Shown here: one piece after another, positions 53,827 through 64,000 of the stretch
How positions within the stretch are numbered: position 1 is the first letter of the stretch
Layout of the letters: each line of letters opens with the position of its first letter
Assembly: GCF_001431425.1 (NCBI RefSeq)
Contig: NZ_LDJG01000005.1
Span: 1-64,000 of the forward strand
Direction: 5' to 3'
DNA: 64,000 bases
DNA from: Stenotrophomonas nitritireducens
GTDB lineage: Bacteria > Pseudomonadota > Gammaproteobacteria > Xanthomonadales > Xanthomonadaceae
Notes under the pieces: generated by a model
The model's input: only the letters and a program-made list of their open reading frames with translations
The model's database searches: none
Told to the model about the DNA's origin: nothing
Position numbers and translations under genes: made by a program

Positions 53827-53850
53827 ACGCCATTGTCCCGGCTGGGTTGA

Positions 53851-55218
53851 TCAGGATTTCTTCTGCGGGCGCTTCCAGCCTTCGATGGTCTGCTGGCGGC
53901 TGCGCGCCACCGTCAGCCGCTCTTCCGGCGCATCCCGGGTGACCACCGAACCGGCGCCGATGGTGGCGCCGTCGCCCAGTGTCACCGGCGCCACCAACGA
54001 GCTGTTTGAACCGACGAACACGCGGTCGCCGATGGTGGTCTGGAACTTGTTCACGCCGTCGTAGTTGCAGGTGATGGTGCCGGCGCCGATGTTGGTGCCG
54101 CTGCCGATCACCGCATCGCCCAGGTAGGTGAGATGGTTGGCCTTGCTGCCCTTGCCCAGCGTCGCCTTCTTGGTCTCGACGAAGTTGCCCACGTGCACGC
54201 CATCGGCCAGCACGGTGCCGGGGCGCAGCCGCGCGAACGGACCGATCTGCGCCGCGCCTTCGCTGACCACGCCCTCCAGGTCGCAGTGCGGGCGCACTTC
54301 GGTGCCTGCGCCAAGCCGGACGTCCTTCAGCCGCACGAAGGCGCCGACGACGACGCCGTCGCCCAGTTCGACTTCGCCTTCAAGCACCACGTTGGCGTCG
54401 ATCTGCACGTCGCGCCCGGCCTTGACCGTGCCGCGCTGGTCCAGGCGCGCCGGATCGAGCAGGCGCACGCCCTGCTCGCACAGCGCACGCGCCGCGCGCA
54501 GCTGCCAGGCACGCTCCAGCTGCGCCAGCTGCCACGGATCGTTGGCGCCTTCGGCTTCCTGCGGATCGGCCACGTGCACCAGTGCGGCCGGCGTGTACTC
54601 GGCCGCAGCCGCGGCGAACACGTCGGTCAGGTAGTACTCGCCCTGCGCGTTGGCATTGGACAGGCCGGACAGCCAGCGCCGCAGCGCGGTCGACTCGGCG
54701 GTGATGATGCCGGTGTTCACCGTGCGGATGCGCTTCTGCTCATCGTCGGCGTCCTTCTGCTCGACGATGGCCGCGACCTTGCCCTCGGCATCGCGCACGA
54801 TGCGGCCGTAGCCGGTGGGGTCGTCGAGTTCGGCCACCAGCACCGCCAGCCGCGGTGCGTCGTGCAGCAGCGCACGCAGCGTATCGGCGCGGATCAGCGG
54901 CACGTCGCCGTACAGCACCAGCACCTGCGCGGTATCCGGCACCGCCGGCATCGCCTGCAGCACGGCATGACCGGTGCCCAGCTGCTGCAGCTGCTCGGCC
55001 CAGACCAGGTCGTCCTGTCCGGGAAAGGCGGCACGCACCGCCTCGCCGCCGTGGCCATGCACCACGTGGATGCCGGCCGGCTGCAGTTGCCGCGCGGTCT
55101 CGATCACATGCGCCAGCATCGGCCGCCCCGCCACCGGTTGCAGCACTTTGGGCAGGAGCGACTTCATGCGCTTGCCCGCGCCGGCGGCAAGGATGATGAC
55201 ATGCAGCGGTTGGCTCAT
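53851..55218 (-). CDS. glmU: Bifunctional GlmU, uridyltransferase/acetyltransferase
   Basis: 455 residues. The N-terminal pyrophosphorylase domain has the nucleotide loop [17 protein letters not shown] and YGDVPLI; the C-terminal left-handed beta-helix carries hexapeptide repeats and the motif [19 protein letters not shown]. It acetylates glucosamine-1-phosphate and then forms UDP-GlcNAc in the cytoplasm, downstream of GlmS. The ATG at 55218 starts directly before the nucleotide loop. Confidence 0.97.
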   Translation of the reverse strand: MSQPLHVIILAAGAGKRMKSLLPKVLQPVAGRPMLAHVIETARQLQPAGIHVVHGHGGEAVRAAFPGQDDLVWAEQLQQLGTGHAVLQAMPAVPDTAQVLVLYGDVPLIRADTLRALLHDAPRLAVLVAELDDPTGYGRIVRDAEGKVAAIVEQKDADDEQKRIRTVNTGIITAESTALRRWLSGLSNANAQGEYYLTDVFAAAAAEYTPAALVHVADPQEAEGANDPWQLAQLERAWQLRAARALCEQGVRLLDPARLDQRGTVKAGRDVQIDANVVLEGEVELGDGVVVGAFVRLKDVRLGAGTEVRPHCDLEGVVSEGAAQIGPFARLRPGTVLADGVHVGNFVETKKATLGKGSKANHLTYLGDAVIGSGTNIGAGTITCNYDGVNKFQTTIGDRVFVGSNSSLVAPVTLGDGATIGAGSVVTRDAPEERLTVARSRQQTIEGWKRPQKKS

Positions 55219-55246
55219 CGGGGGAGTTCCGTGGATCGATGCCCGG

Positions 55247-55275
55247 ATTCTAAGAACGCGCCGGCAAGCCGTCGA
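55247..55275 (-). promoter_or_regulatory. Probable glmU promoter
   Basis: On the minus strand TCGACG (55270-55275) and TAGAAT (55247-55252) are 17 bp apart, giving a leader of about 22 bases to the glmU ATG. The -10 matches at five of six positions and the -35 at four of six. Confidence 0.45.
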
Positions 55276-55496
55276 GCGCGGCACCTGCCGATGCCGGGCG
55301 GATGCAGGCCGGTCCAGGCGATGGCCGTGCCGGGGAATGGGGCGCGAAGGCCCTCCGTGGCGACCATCGCACTCCCGCGACATGGCGGCACCGGCCGGCG
55401 GCGTGCCGCATTTCAGCCCCGCTGCCGCCGGCGCATGGATACGCATGCGCCGGCAATCGGTAGCATGGGCGGCTTCCACCGCCTGCTCCCATCGCC

Positions 55497-55880
55497 ATGA
55501 CCCTGTTGCGACAAGGTGGCCGCTACATCGCCGCCGGCCTGATGCAGTTGCTGCTGGACTGGCTGGTGTTCGTGGCAGCCACGGCCGCCGGCCTGCCGCC
55601 CGTGCCCGGCAACCTGCTCGGGCGCAGCAGCGGCGCGCTGCTGGGGTTCTGGCTCAACGGCCGCTACACCTTCCCGCGCGAGGACGGGCGCCGCCATGGA
55701 TGGAAGCGCTTCGCGCGTTTCCTCGCCCTGTGGTTGCTGATGACCGCGCTCAGCAGCGGGCTGCTGGCCTGGGCCGCGCAGACGCTGGGCCTGCAGATGG
55801 CCTGGCTGGCCAAACCACTGGTGGAAGGTGGCCTGGCGGTGCTGAATTTCTTCCTGCTGCGGCACGTGGTCTACCGCTGA
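55497..55880 (+). CDS. GtrA-family membrane protein
   Basis: 127 residues with four membrane helices and the GtrA pattern: [15 protein letters not shown], then [21 protein letters not shown], and the C-terminal [10 protein letters not shown]. GtrA proteins are thought to flip polyprenyl-linked sugars across the inner membrane for surface polysaccharide modification. It is divergent from glmU and has no glycosyltransferase partner beside it. The ATG at 55497 follows a poor ribosome-binding site. Confidence 0.8.
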   Translation: MTLLRQGGRYIAAGLMQLLLDWLVFVAATAAGLPPVPGNLLGRSSGALLGFWLNGRYTFPREDGRRHGWKRFARFLALWLLMTALSSGLLAWAAQTLGLQMAWLAKPLVEGGLAVLNFFLLRHVVYR

Positions 55881-56040
55881 GCCGGAACGCTTCTGCAGGG
55901 GCGCGCCTCACCGCGCGATGGAGCTTTCCCCGTGCACCCGCGCAAGGACAGGCAAGCTGTCGCGCGAGTGCCCGCATCGCAGCCCCACCGCGCACTGAAG
56001 CGCGCTCCTGCGGCCGGATGCACGGAGGAATGCCGCCCAA

Positions 56041-56067
56041 CAAAAAACGCCGGGCAAGCCCGGCGTT
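56041..56067 (-). terminator. Terminator of the ATP synthase operon
   Basis: A 10-bp stem (AACGCCGGGC, 56046-56055, with 56058-56067) and a 2-bp loop are followed on the minus strand by a T-run. Only 23 bp separate it from the atpC stop. The strongest rho-independent structure on the minus strand of this window. Confidence 0.85.
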
Positions 56068-56090
56068 CCTGTTCTTCCGCAGTTCCGCGC

Positions 56091-56513
56091 TCAGTGCTTG
56101 AGGTTGCGGCGCAGGCGCTCCAGCGCCTGCAGCTGCGCGGTGACCTCGGCCAGGCGCTGCTGCGCCTCGGCCAGTTCCATGGCTTCGCCACGGTTGGCCA
56201 GCACGCGCTCGGCTTCTTCCTTGGCCTTGCGCACCGCCGCTTCATCGATGTCGGTGGCGCGGATGGCGGTGTCGGCCAGCACGGTCACGACCTGCGGCTG
56301 CACTTCCAGGATGCCGCCGGAGATGGCGAAATCCAGGTGCTCGCCCGTGGCGGTGGTGACCACGACCTTGCCCGGCTTCAGGCGGGTGATCAGCGGCGCG
56401 TGCTTGGGCGCGATGCCCAGCTCGCCCAGCTCACCGGTGGCCACGACCAGGGTCGCTTCGCCGCTGAAGATCTGCTGCTCGGCACTGACGATGTCGCAAC
56501 GGATGGTGCTCAT
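56091..56513 (-). CDS. atpC: ATP synthase epsilon subunit
   Basis: 140 residues: N-terminal beta-sandwich ([24 protein letters not shown], with GELGIAPxHAPLIT typical of epsilon) and a C-terminal helical hairpin from about residue 90. It belongs to the central stalk and restrains ATP hydrolysis. Last gene of the operon, 83 bp after atpD. Confidence 0.96.
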   Translation of the reverse strand: MSTIRCDIVSAEQQIFSGEATLVVATGELGELGIAPKHAPLITRLKPGKVVVTTATGEHLDFAISGGILEVQPQVVTVLADTAIRATDIDEAAVRKAKEEAERVLANRGEAMELAEAQQRLAEVTAQLQALERLRRNLKH

Positions 56514-56596
56514 GGAACTCTCTTCGCCTGGTTGGGTGGGCCTGCGCCCACCGCAGGATGCCGCGGAGGCGGAGCGGACTCCGCCTTACGCCGGAA

Positions 56597-58904
<2,308 letters not shown>

Positions 58905-58915
58905 CTCTAATTCCC

Positions 58916-58975
58916 GTAGCGCGGGGGCCGACCCCCGCTTTGTCACAGTGAAGCGGGGCGAGCGCCCCGCTCTAC
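58916..58975. repeat. Inverted REP pair (GTAG/CTAC) between atpA and atpG
   Basis: GTAG at 58916-58919 precedes the stem GCGGGGG/CCCCCGC (58921-58938), and the stem AGCGGGGCG/CGCCCCGCT (58952-58971) precedes CTAC at 58972-58975. It shares the AGCGGGGC arms and the CTAC tail with the 92-bp array near 8.4-8.9 kb, and fills almost the entire 78-bp gap. In mRNA both hairpins can form. Confidence 0.85.
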
Positions 58976-58982
58976 ATGCGGC

Positions 58983-60530
<1,548 letters not shown>

Positions 60531-60574
60531 CGTCAAGTCCTAGTGCCGGCGATCAAGCCGGACGATAAGTGAAT

Positions 60575-61102
60575 TCAGTGTGCGAGCGCGGTCTGCAGGC
60601 GCGACAGCTTGCCCTTGAGCGAACCGTCGATGACCACGTCGCCGGCGTCGATCACGGCGCCGCCGATCAGCGAAGCGTCCACCGCGGTCGATACCTCGAC
60701 GTCGCGGCCGAAGCGCCTGCGCAGCGCGGCCTTGATCTTTTCCAGCTCGTCGGCCGACAGCTCGGACGCCGAGGTCACCGTGGCCTTGACCACGTTTTCG
60801 GCTTCCGCGCGCAGCTGGTCGAACAGGCCGGCGATCTCCGGCAGCTGCTGCAGGCGGCGCGACCCGGCCAGCAGGTTCAGGAAGCGGCCGTAGGTTTCGC
60901 CCGCCGCTTCCGGGGCCAGCAGGGTGACGGCGTCGCCGCGGGCCAGCTCCGGATTGGACAGCAGGGCCGACACGCGCGGATCGGCGGCAACGCGGGCGGA
61001 AAACGCAAGCGCTTCCGACCACGGCGCGAACTTGCCGTCCTCGCGCGCAATCGCGAACGCGGCGCGGGCATAGGGGCGGGCAAGCGTGAGGGCCTGGCTC
61101 AT
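60575..61102 (-). CDS. atpH: ATP synthase delta subunit
   Basis: 175 residues: an N-terminal helical bundle (TLARPYARAAFAIAR) that sits on top of F1 and a C-terminal domain (SLIGGAVIDAGDVVIDGSLKGKLSRL, with the typical GGxxIxxGDxxxDGSxxxxL) that meets the b subunits. Starts 3 bp after atpF. Confidence 0.96.
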   Translation of the reverse strand: MSQALTLARPYARAAFAIAREDGKFAPWSEALAFSARVAADPRVSALLSNPELARGDAVTLLAPEAAGETYGRFLNLLAGSRRLQQLPEIAGLFDQLRAEAENVVKATVTSASELSADELEKIKAALRRRFGRDVEVSTAVDASLIGGAVIDAGDVVIDGSLKGKLSRLQTALAH

Positions 61103-61105
61103 CTA

Positions 61106-61576
61106 TCAGATCTCCGCGGCCAGCTCGTCGAGCAGCGCCTTGTGGGCGTTGGCGTCGATTTCGCGCTTGAGCAGCTTCTCGGCGCCGGTCACGGCCAGGG
61201 CGGACACCTGCTTGCGCAGATCCTCGCGGGCGCGGTTGGCGGCGGCGTCGATTTCAGCCTGGGCCAGTTCTTTCTGGCGGTTGGCTTCGGCGATGGCTTC
61301 GTTCTTGGCGGCTTCGACGATCTGGTTGGCGCGGGCGTGGGCCTGGTCGATGATCTCGTTGGCCTTGCCACGGGCTTCCTTCAGCGCCTCGTTGACCTTC
61401 ACCTCCGCCTGGGCCAGATCTTTCTGGCTGCGGTCGGCAGCGGCCAGGCCTTCGGCGATCTTCTGCTGGCGCTCTTCGATGGCCTTCAGCAGCGGCGGCC
61501 AGATCAGGGTCGCGATGATCCAGATCAGCGCGGCGAACGCCAGGGCCTGTGCAATGAGGGTAAAACCGATATCCAT
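61106..61576 (-). CDS. atpF: ATP synthase b subunit
   Basis: 156 residues: one N-terminal membrane helix (about 6-26), then a long charged coiled coil to the C terminus. It forms the peripheral stalk of Fo as a dimer. The ATG at 61576 starts [15 protein letters not shown], as usual in gammaproteobacteria. Confidence 0.96.
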   Translation of the reverse strand: MDIGFTLIAQALAFAALIWIIATLIWPPLLKAIEERQQKIAEGLAAADRSQKDLAQAEVKVNEALKEARGKANEIIDQAHARANQIVEAAKNEAIAEANRQKELAQAEIDAAANRAREDLRKQVSALAVTGAEKLLKREIDANAHKALLDELAAEI

Positions 61577-61607
61577 TGTTTTGGCTCAATCAGTGGTTTC
61601 GGGGTGA

Positions 61608-61674
61608 TCGCGCCGCTACCGCAGCAGCGGCGCGACCAGACCTTCATCCGTGGCCGGGCGCACAAGGCGCCCGG
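61608..61674. other. Two hairpins in the atpE-atpF gap
   Basis: The 118-bp gap holds CCGGGCGC/GCGCCCGG (61654-61661 with 61667-61674) and TCGCGCCGCT/AGCGGCGCGA (61608-61617 with 61626-61635). Neither is followed by a T-tract. On the transcript they lie just 3' of atpE, whose product is needed in about ten copies per complex. Confidence 0.6.
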
Positions 61675-61694
61675 TCATCTCGCTGCAACCGGGA

Positions 61695-61997
61695 TCAGCC
61701 CGCCAGCTTGGCGGCTTCGGCCAGCAGGGTGGCGGCCAGCGGGTTGGCGAAGGCCAGCAGCAGGCCGACGGCGACCGAGATGATGAACGCGGCGTCGATC
61801 AGGCCGGCGGTGATGAACATGCGGACCTGCAGGACCGGGATCAGCTCCGGCTGGCGGGCGGCCGATTCCAGGAACTTACCAGCCATGATGGCCAGACCCA
61901 GACCGGCGCCCAGCGCGGCCAGGCCGATCATGATGCCGACGGCAAGGGCGGTGGAGCTCTGAACTTGGGCGAGATTGGTCAGGACGGCGAAGTACAT
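61695..61997 (-). CDS. atpE: ATP synthase c subunit
   Basis: 100 residues with two membrane helices joined by the polar loop RQPE. The ion-binding carboxylate is D68 in GLIDAAF, in the second helix; an aspartate fits a proton-driven enzyme. The protein is about 20 residues longer than E. coli c, mostly at both ends. It forms the rotating ring of Fo. Confidence 0.97.
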   Translation of the reverse strand: MYFAVLTNLAQVQSSTALAVGIMIGLAALGAGLGLAIMAGKFLESAARQPELIPVLQVRMFITAGLIDAAFIISVAVGLLLAFANPLAATLLAEAAKLAG

Positions 61998-62071
61998 GGT
62001 TTTCTCCGAGAACTATGGGTAGCTAAGGGTGATGAAACGGATGAAGGTTGGAACTGGTTGAAGCTTGTAGC

Positions 62072-62869
62072 TTAGTGGCTGTCTTCCGACAGGCTCAGGT
62101 ACACGATGGACAGCATCATGAAAATGAAGGCCTGCAGCGGAATCACCAGCAGGTGGAACAGCATCCAGCCCAGGCCGAACACGCCACCGGCAACAGCACC
62201 GAACAAGCCGGCGCCGCCCAGCACCCAGATCAGCAGGAAGACGATCTCGCCGCCGAACATGTTGCCGAACAGTCGCATCGCCAGGGAGATCGGCTTGCTC
62301 AGCCACTCGACGATGTTGAGGATCAGGTTGAACGGCATCATCCACTTGCCGAACGGAGCGGTCAGGAACTCCTTGACGAAGCCGACCAGGCCCTTGGACT
62401 TGAGCGAGAAGAAGATCATCAGGAAGAACACGCTGATCGACATGCCCAGGGTGGCATTGACGTCGGCGGTCGGCACCGGCTTCCAGTAATGGACGCCCAT
62501 CCATTCCAGCGGCTTGGCGATGAAATCGGCCGGGATCATCTTGATGAGGTTCATCAACAGGATCCAGAAGAAGATGGTGATCGCGATCGGCGTCACCAGC
62601 TTGCTCTTGCCGTGGTAGGTGTCCTTGGCCTGGCGGTCGACGAACTCCAGGCAGATCTCGACGAAGGCCTGCCACTTGCCAGGCACGCCGGCGGTGGCCT
62701 TGCGGGTCGCCATCCAGAAGGCGAACACCATCAGCAGGCCCATCAGCACCGCGGTGACGATGGTATCGACGTGGATGGTCCAGAATCCGCCGCCATCCCC
62801 GACCTTGGCGGTCAGGTTCTGCAGGTGATGCTGGATATAGGTGGTAGGGGTTAGAGCCTCGCCCGCCAT
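62072..62869 (-). CDS. atpB: ATP synthase a subunit
   Basis: 265 residues with five to six helices. The essential arginine is R199 in SLAMRLFGNMFGGE. Subunit a forms the proton half-channels beside the c ring. The ATG at 62869 is the only start that gives the conserved N terminus (MAGEALTPTTYIQHHL). It follows atpI by 26 bp. Confidence 0.97.
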   Translation of the reverse strand: MAGEALTPTTYIQHHLQNLTAKVGDGGGFWTIHVDTIVTAVLMGLLMVFAFWMATRKATAGVPGKWQAFVEICLEFVDRQAKDTYHGKSKLVTPIAITIFFWILLMNLIKMIPADFIAKPLEWMGVHYWKPVPTADVNATLGMSISVFFLMIFFSLKSKGLVGFVKEFLTAPFGKWMMPFNLILNIVEWLSKPISLAMRLFGNMFGGEIVFLLIWVLGGAGLFGAVAGGVFGLGWMLFHLLVIPLQAFIFMMLSIVYLSLSEDSH

Positions 62870-62895
62870 GAGTCCGGAACCTTTTTTGAATTCGA

Positions 62896-63261
62896 TCAAC
62901 GCCTGGCCAGAGCCAGAACCTGGAACATCAGCGCCACTGGAATCGCCGCCAGCAGCGCCAAGGGAGGAAGCCGCCACCAGACAAACGCCATTGCCAGCAC
63001 GGCGACAATCAACACGATCTTCAGCGCGAACCCCAGGAACATGCGGATCATCGCCGAACCGGCGGCCTGTACGCCGCCGCCGAGCCCCACCCATGCCGCC
63101 AGGACCGTCCCCGCCACCACCGTCACGCCGGAGACCAGCGCGCCAAGGGCGTACTTCGGCCCCACCAGCAGGAAGGCCAGAGCCAGGACAACCACTGCGG
63201 CCAGCGGGTAGACCGCGGCACGCAGCATCAGCCGCCGACCCGCATCAACGGAGTTCAGCAC
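62896..63261 (-). CDS. atpI: AtpI-like ATP synthase assembly protein
   Basis: 121 residues with four predicted helices and a short polar loop after the second (about residue 68). AtpI proteins assist c-ring assembly or Mg/Ca uptake and are poorly conserved in sequence; position as first gene of the operon is the main evidence. It starts with GTG at 63261; ATG at codon 12 is an alternative. Confidence 0.8.
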   Translation of the reverse strand: MLNSVDAGRRLMLRAAVYPLAAVVVLALAFLLVGPKYALGALVSGVTVVAGTVLAAWVGLGGGVQAAGSAMIRMFLGFALKIVLIVAVLAMAFVWWRLPPLALLAAIPVALMFQVLALARR

Positions 63262-63329
63262 GTGGAATGTCCTGCTTCATGGAACAAGGAGATCTGGGCG
63301 GCGCCGGAAGCGCCTCATCGAGCCGCCAA

Positions 63330-63359
63330 ATTATAGCAGGGGGACATTTTGCGAGACAA
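63330..63359 (-). promoter_or_regulatory. Promoter of the ATP synthase operon
   Basis: On the minus strand a perfect -10 TATAAT (63330-63335), preceded by TGC (extended -10), lies 18 bp from a -35-like TTGTCT (63354-63359). Transcription should start near 63323, leaving about 60 bases to the atpI GTG. The remaining gap to 63686 (over 300 bp) shows no gene that I can support. Confidence 0.7.
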
Positions 63360-63686
63360 CCGCCACAAGCCGCCCCCCTGCGGATCGCAAGTTGCGGCAT
63401 TTACAGGATTTTTCATCCGCCCCCGGGCATCGGCCGGGAACCGCCTTTTTGCGGCGCAGCATGCGGAACTTCGGTGCCGCCGCGGGGTCACACACCACGC
63501 CTGCCGCCATTACCTCGTCGATGTGCGCGGAAGGCGCAACGGGCGGGGTGGCCCTGAACCGGGCCATCCCGCCGCATTTCCACCGCCGATGCGCACCGCT
63601 TCCTCCTGCGGGCGCGAGGCCCACCGCATCTTGCGCTGCCCTCATGGCAAGCGGGCGCGGCGCGCCGGAAAGACGCGCAGGGCGCG

Positions 63687-64000
63687 CTATTCACGCAGCA
63701 GGCGACCGCCTTTGACCACGGCCGCCGGCCGGGTCAACACGGTGATGTCCTGCAGCGGGTCGCCATCGACCGCGACCAGATCGGCGAAACGGCCCACCTC
63801 GATCGCGCCGACATCGCCCGGCCGGCCCAGCGCTTCGGCGGCATTGACGGTGGCGGCCTGGATCGCCTCCAGCGGACTCATCCCCCACTCCACCATCTTG
63901 GCGAACTGCCTGGCGTTGTCGCCATTCGGATACACGCCGCCATCGCTGCCGAACACCATCCTCACTCCGGCCGCATGCGCGGCACGGAAGGTCTCGCGCT
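63687..64000 (-). CDS. Amidohydrolase, 5' end outside the window
   Basis: The visible C-terminal ~100 residues match the amidohydrolase (imidazolonepropionase-like) family: VFGSDGGVYP with the metal-binding aspartate in SDGG, AIQAATVNAAEALG, then GAIEVGRFADLVAVDGDPL and the terminal KGGRLLRE. The frame stays open to the window edge, so the N-terminal HxH site is not seen. Such proteins hydrolyse cyclic amides or Xaa-Pro peptides; the substrate is unknown. Starts inside the window (GTG at 63965) would give an incomplete enzyme and are rejected. Confidence 0.85.
   Translation of the reverse strand, partial: RETFRAAHAAGVRMVFGSDGGVYPNGDNARQFAKMVEWGMSPLEAIQAATVNAAEALGRPGDVGAIEVGRFADLVAVDGDPLQDITVLTRPAAVVKGGRLLRE

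Noticed and set aside
63262-63686. Small open frames on both strands in the gap upstream of atpI
   Set aside because: None has a ribosome-binding site or recognisable domain, and the frames overlap the clear atp promoter.

Overview
The window is GC-rich chromosomal DNA from a gammaproteobacterium of the Xanthomonadaceae (Lysobacteraceae), close to Stenotrophomonas, Pseudoxanthomonas or Lysobacter. The evidence is a copLAB copper cluster, large TonB-dependent receptors (one with FecI and FecR), GTAG-type REP hairpins and the atpIBEFHAGDC order with glmU downstream. I cannot fix the genus. No rRNA, tRNA, CRISPR array, prophage or insertion sequence was recognised.

Left third (0.2-31.2 kb): an SH3-type envelope protein, oligopeptidase A and a cysteine-synthase-family enzyme lie on the minus strand. 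A plus-strand copper block follows (copL, copA, copB, a DUF411 lipoprotein). Next come a tandem array of 92-bp units built from paired REP hairpins and a glyoxalase I gene. On the minus strand then come an envelope redox/proteolysis operon (TlpA-like lipoprotein, DsbD-like reductase, two M16 proteins), a FecI/FecR/TonB-receptor signalling set, a JetABC (MksFEB) condensin operon with no jetD beside it, a second TonB receptor with an AraC regulator, and a small secreted protein of unknown function.

Middle (31.5-53.8 kb): a membrane-bound winged-helix regulator with a beta-propeller precedes chrA, which converges on glmS. Then comes the most distinctive part: a plus-strand locus of about 16 kb with an HlyD-type adaptor, one MacB-type ATPase, eight FtsX/MacB-like permeases in four A+B pairs, an NTF2-like secreted protein, and a sigma-54 response regulator with its NtrY-like kinase. 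It starts at a near-consensus -24/-12 promoter preceded by perfect palindromes. The likely circuit is envelope stress sensed by the kinase, activation of sigma-54 transcription by the regulator, and export of a toxic compound or peptide.

Right part (53.8-64 kb): a small membrane protein, glmU, a GtrA-like protein and the complete F1Fo ATP synthase operon, with a clear promoter upstream of atpI and a strong terminator after atpC. A REP pair sits between atpG and atpA. The last gene is an amidohydrolase cut by the window end. In E. coli the order is atp-glmU-glmS; here the permease/two-component locus separates glmU from glmS.
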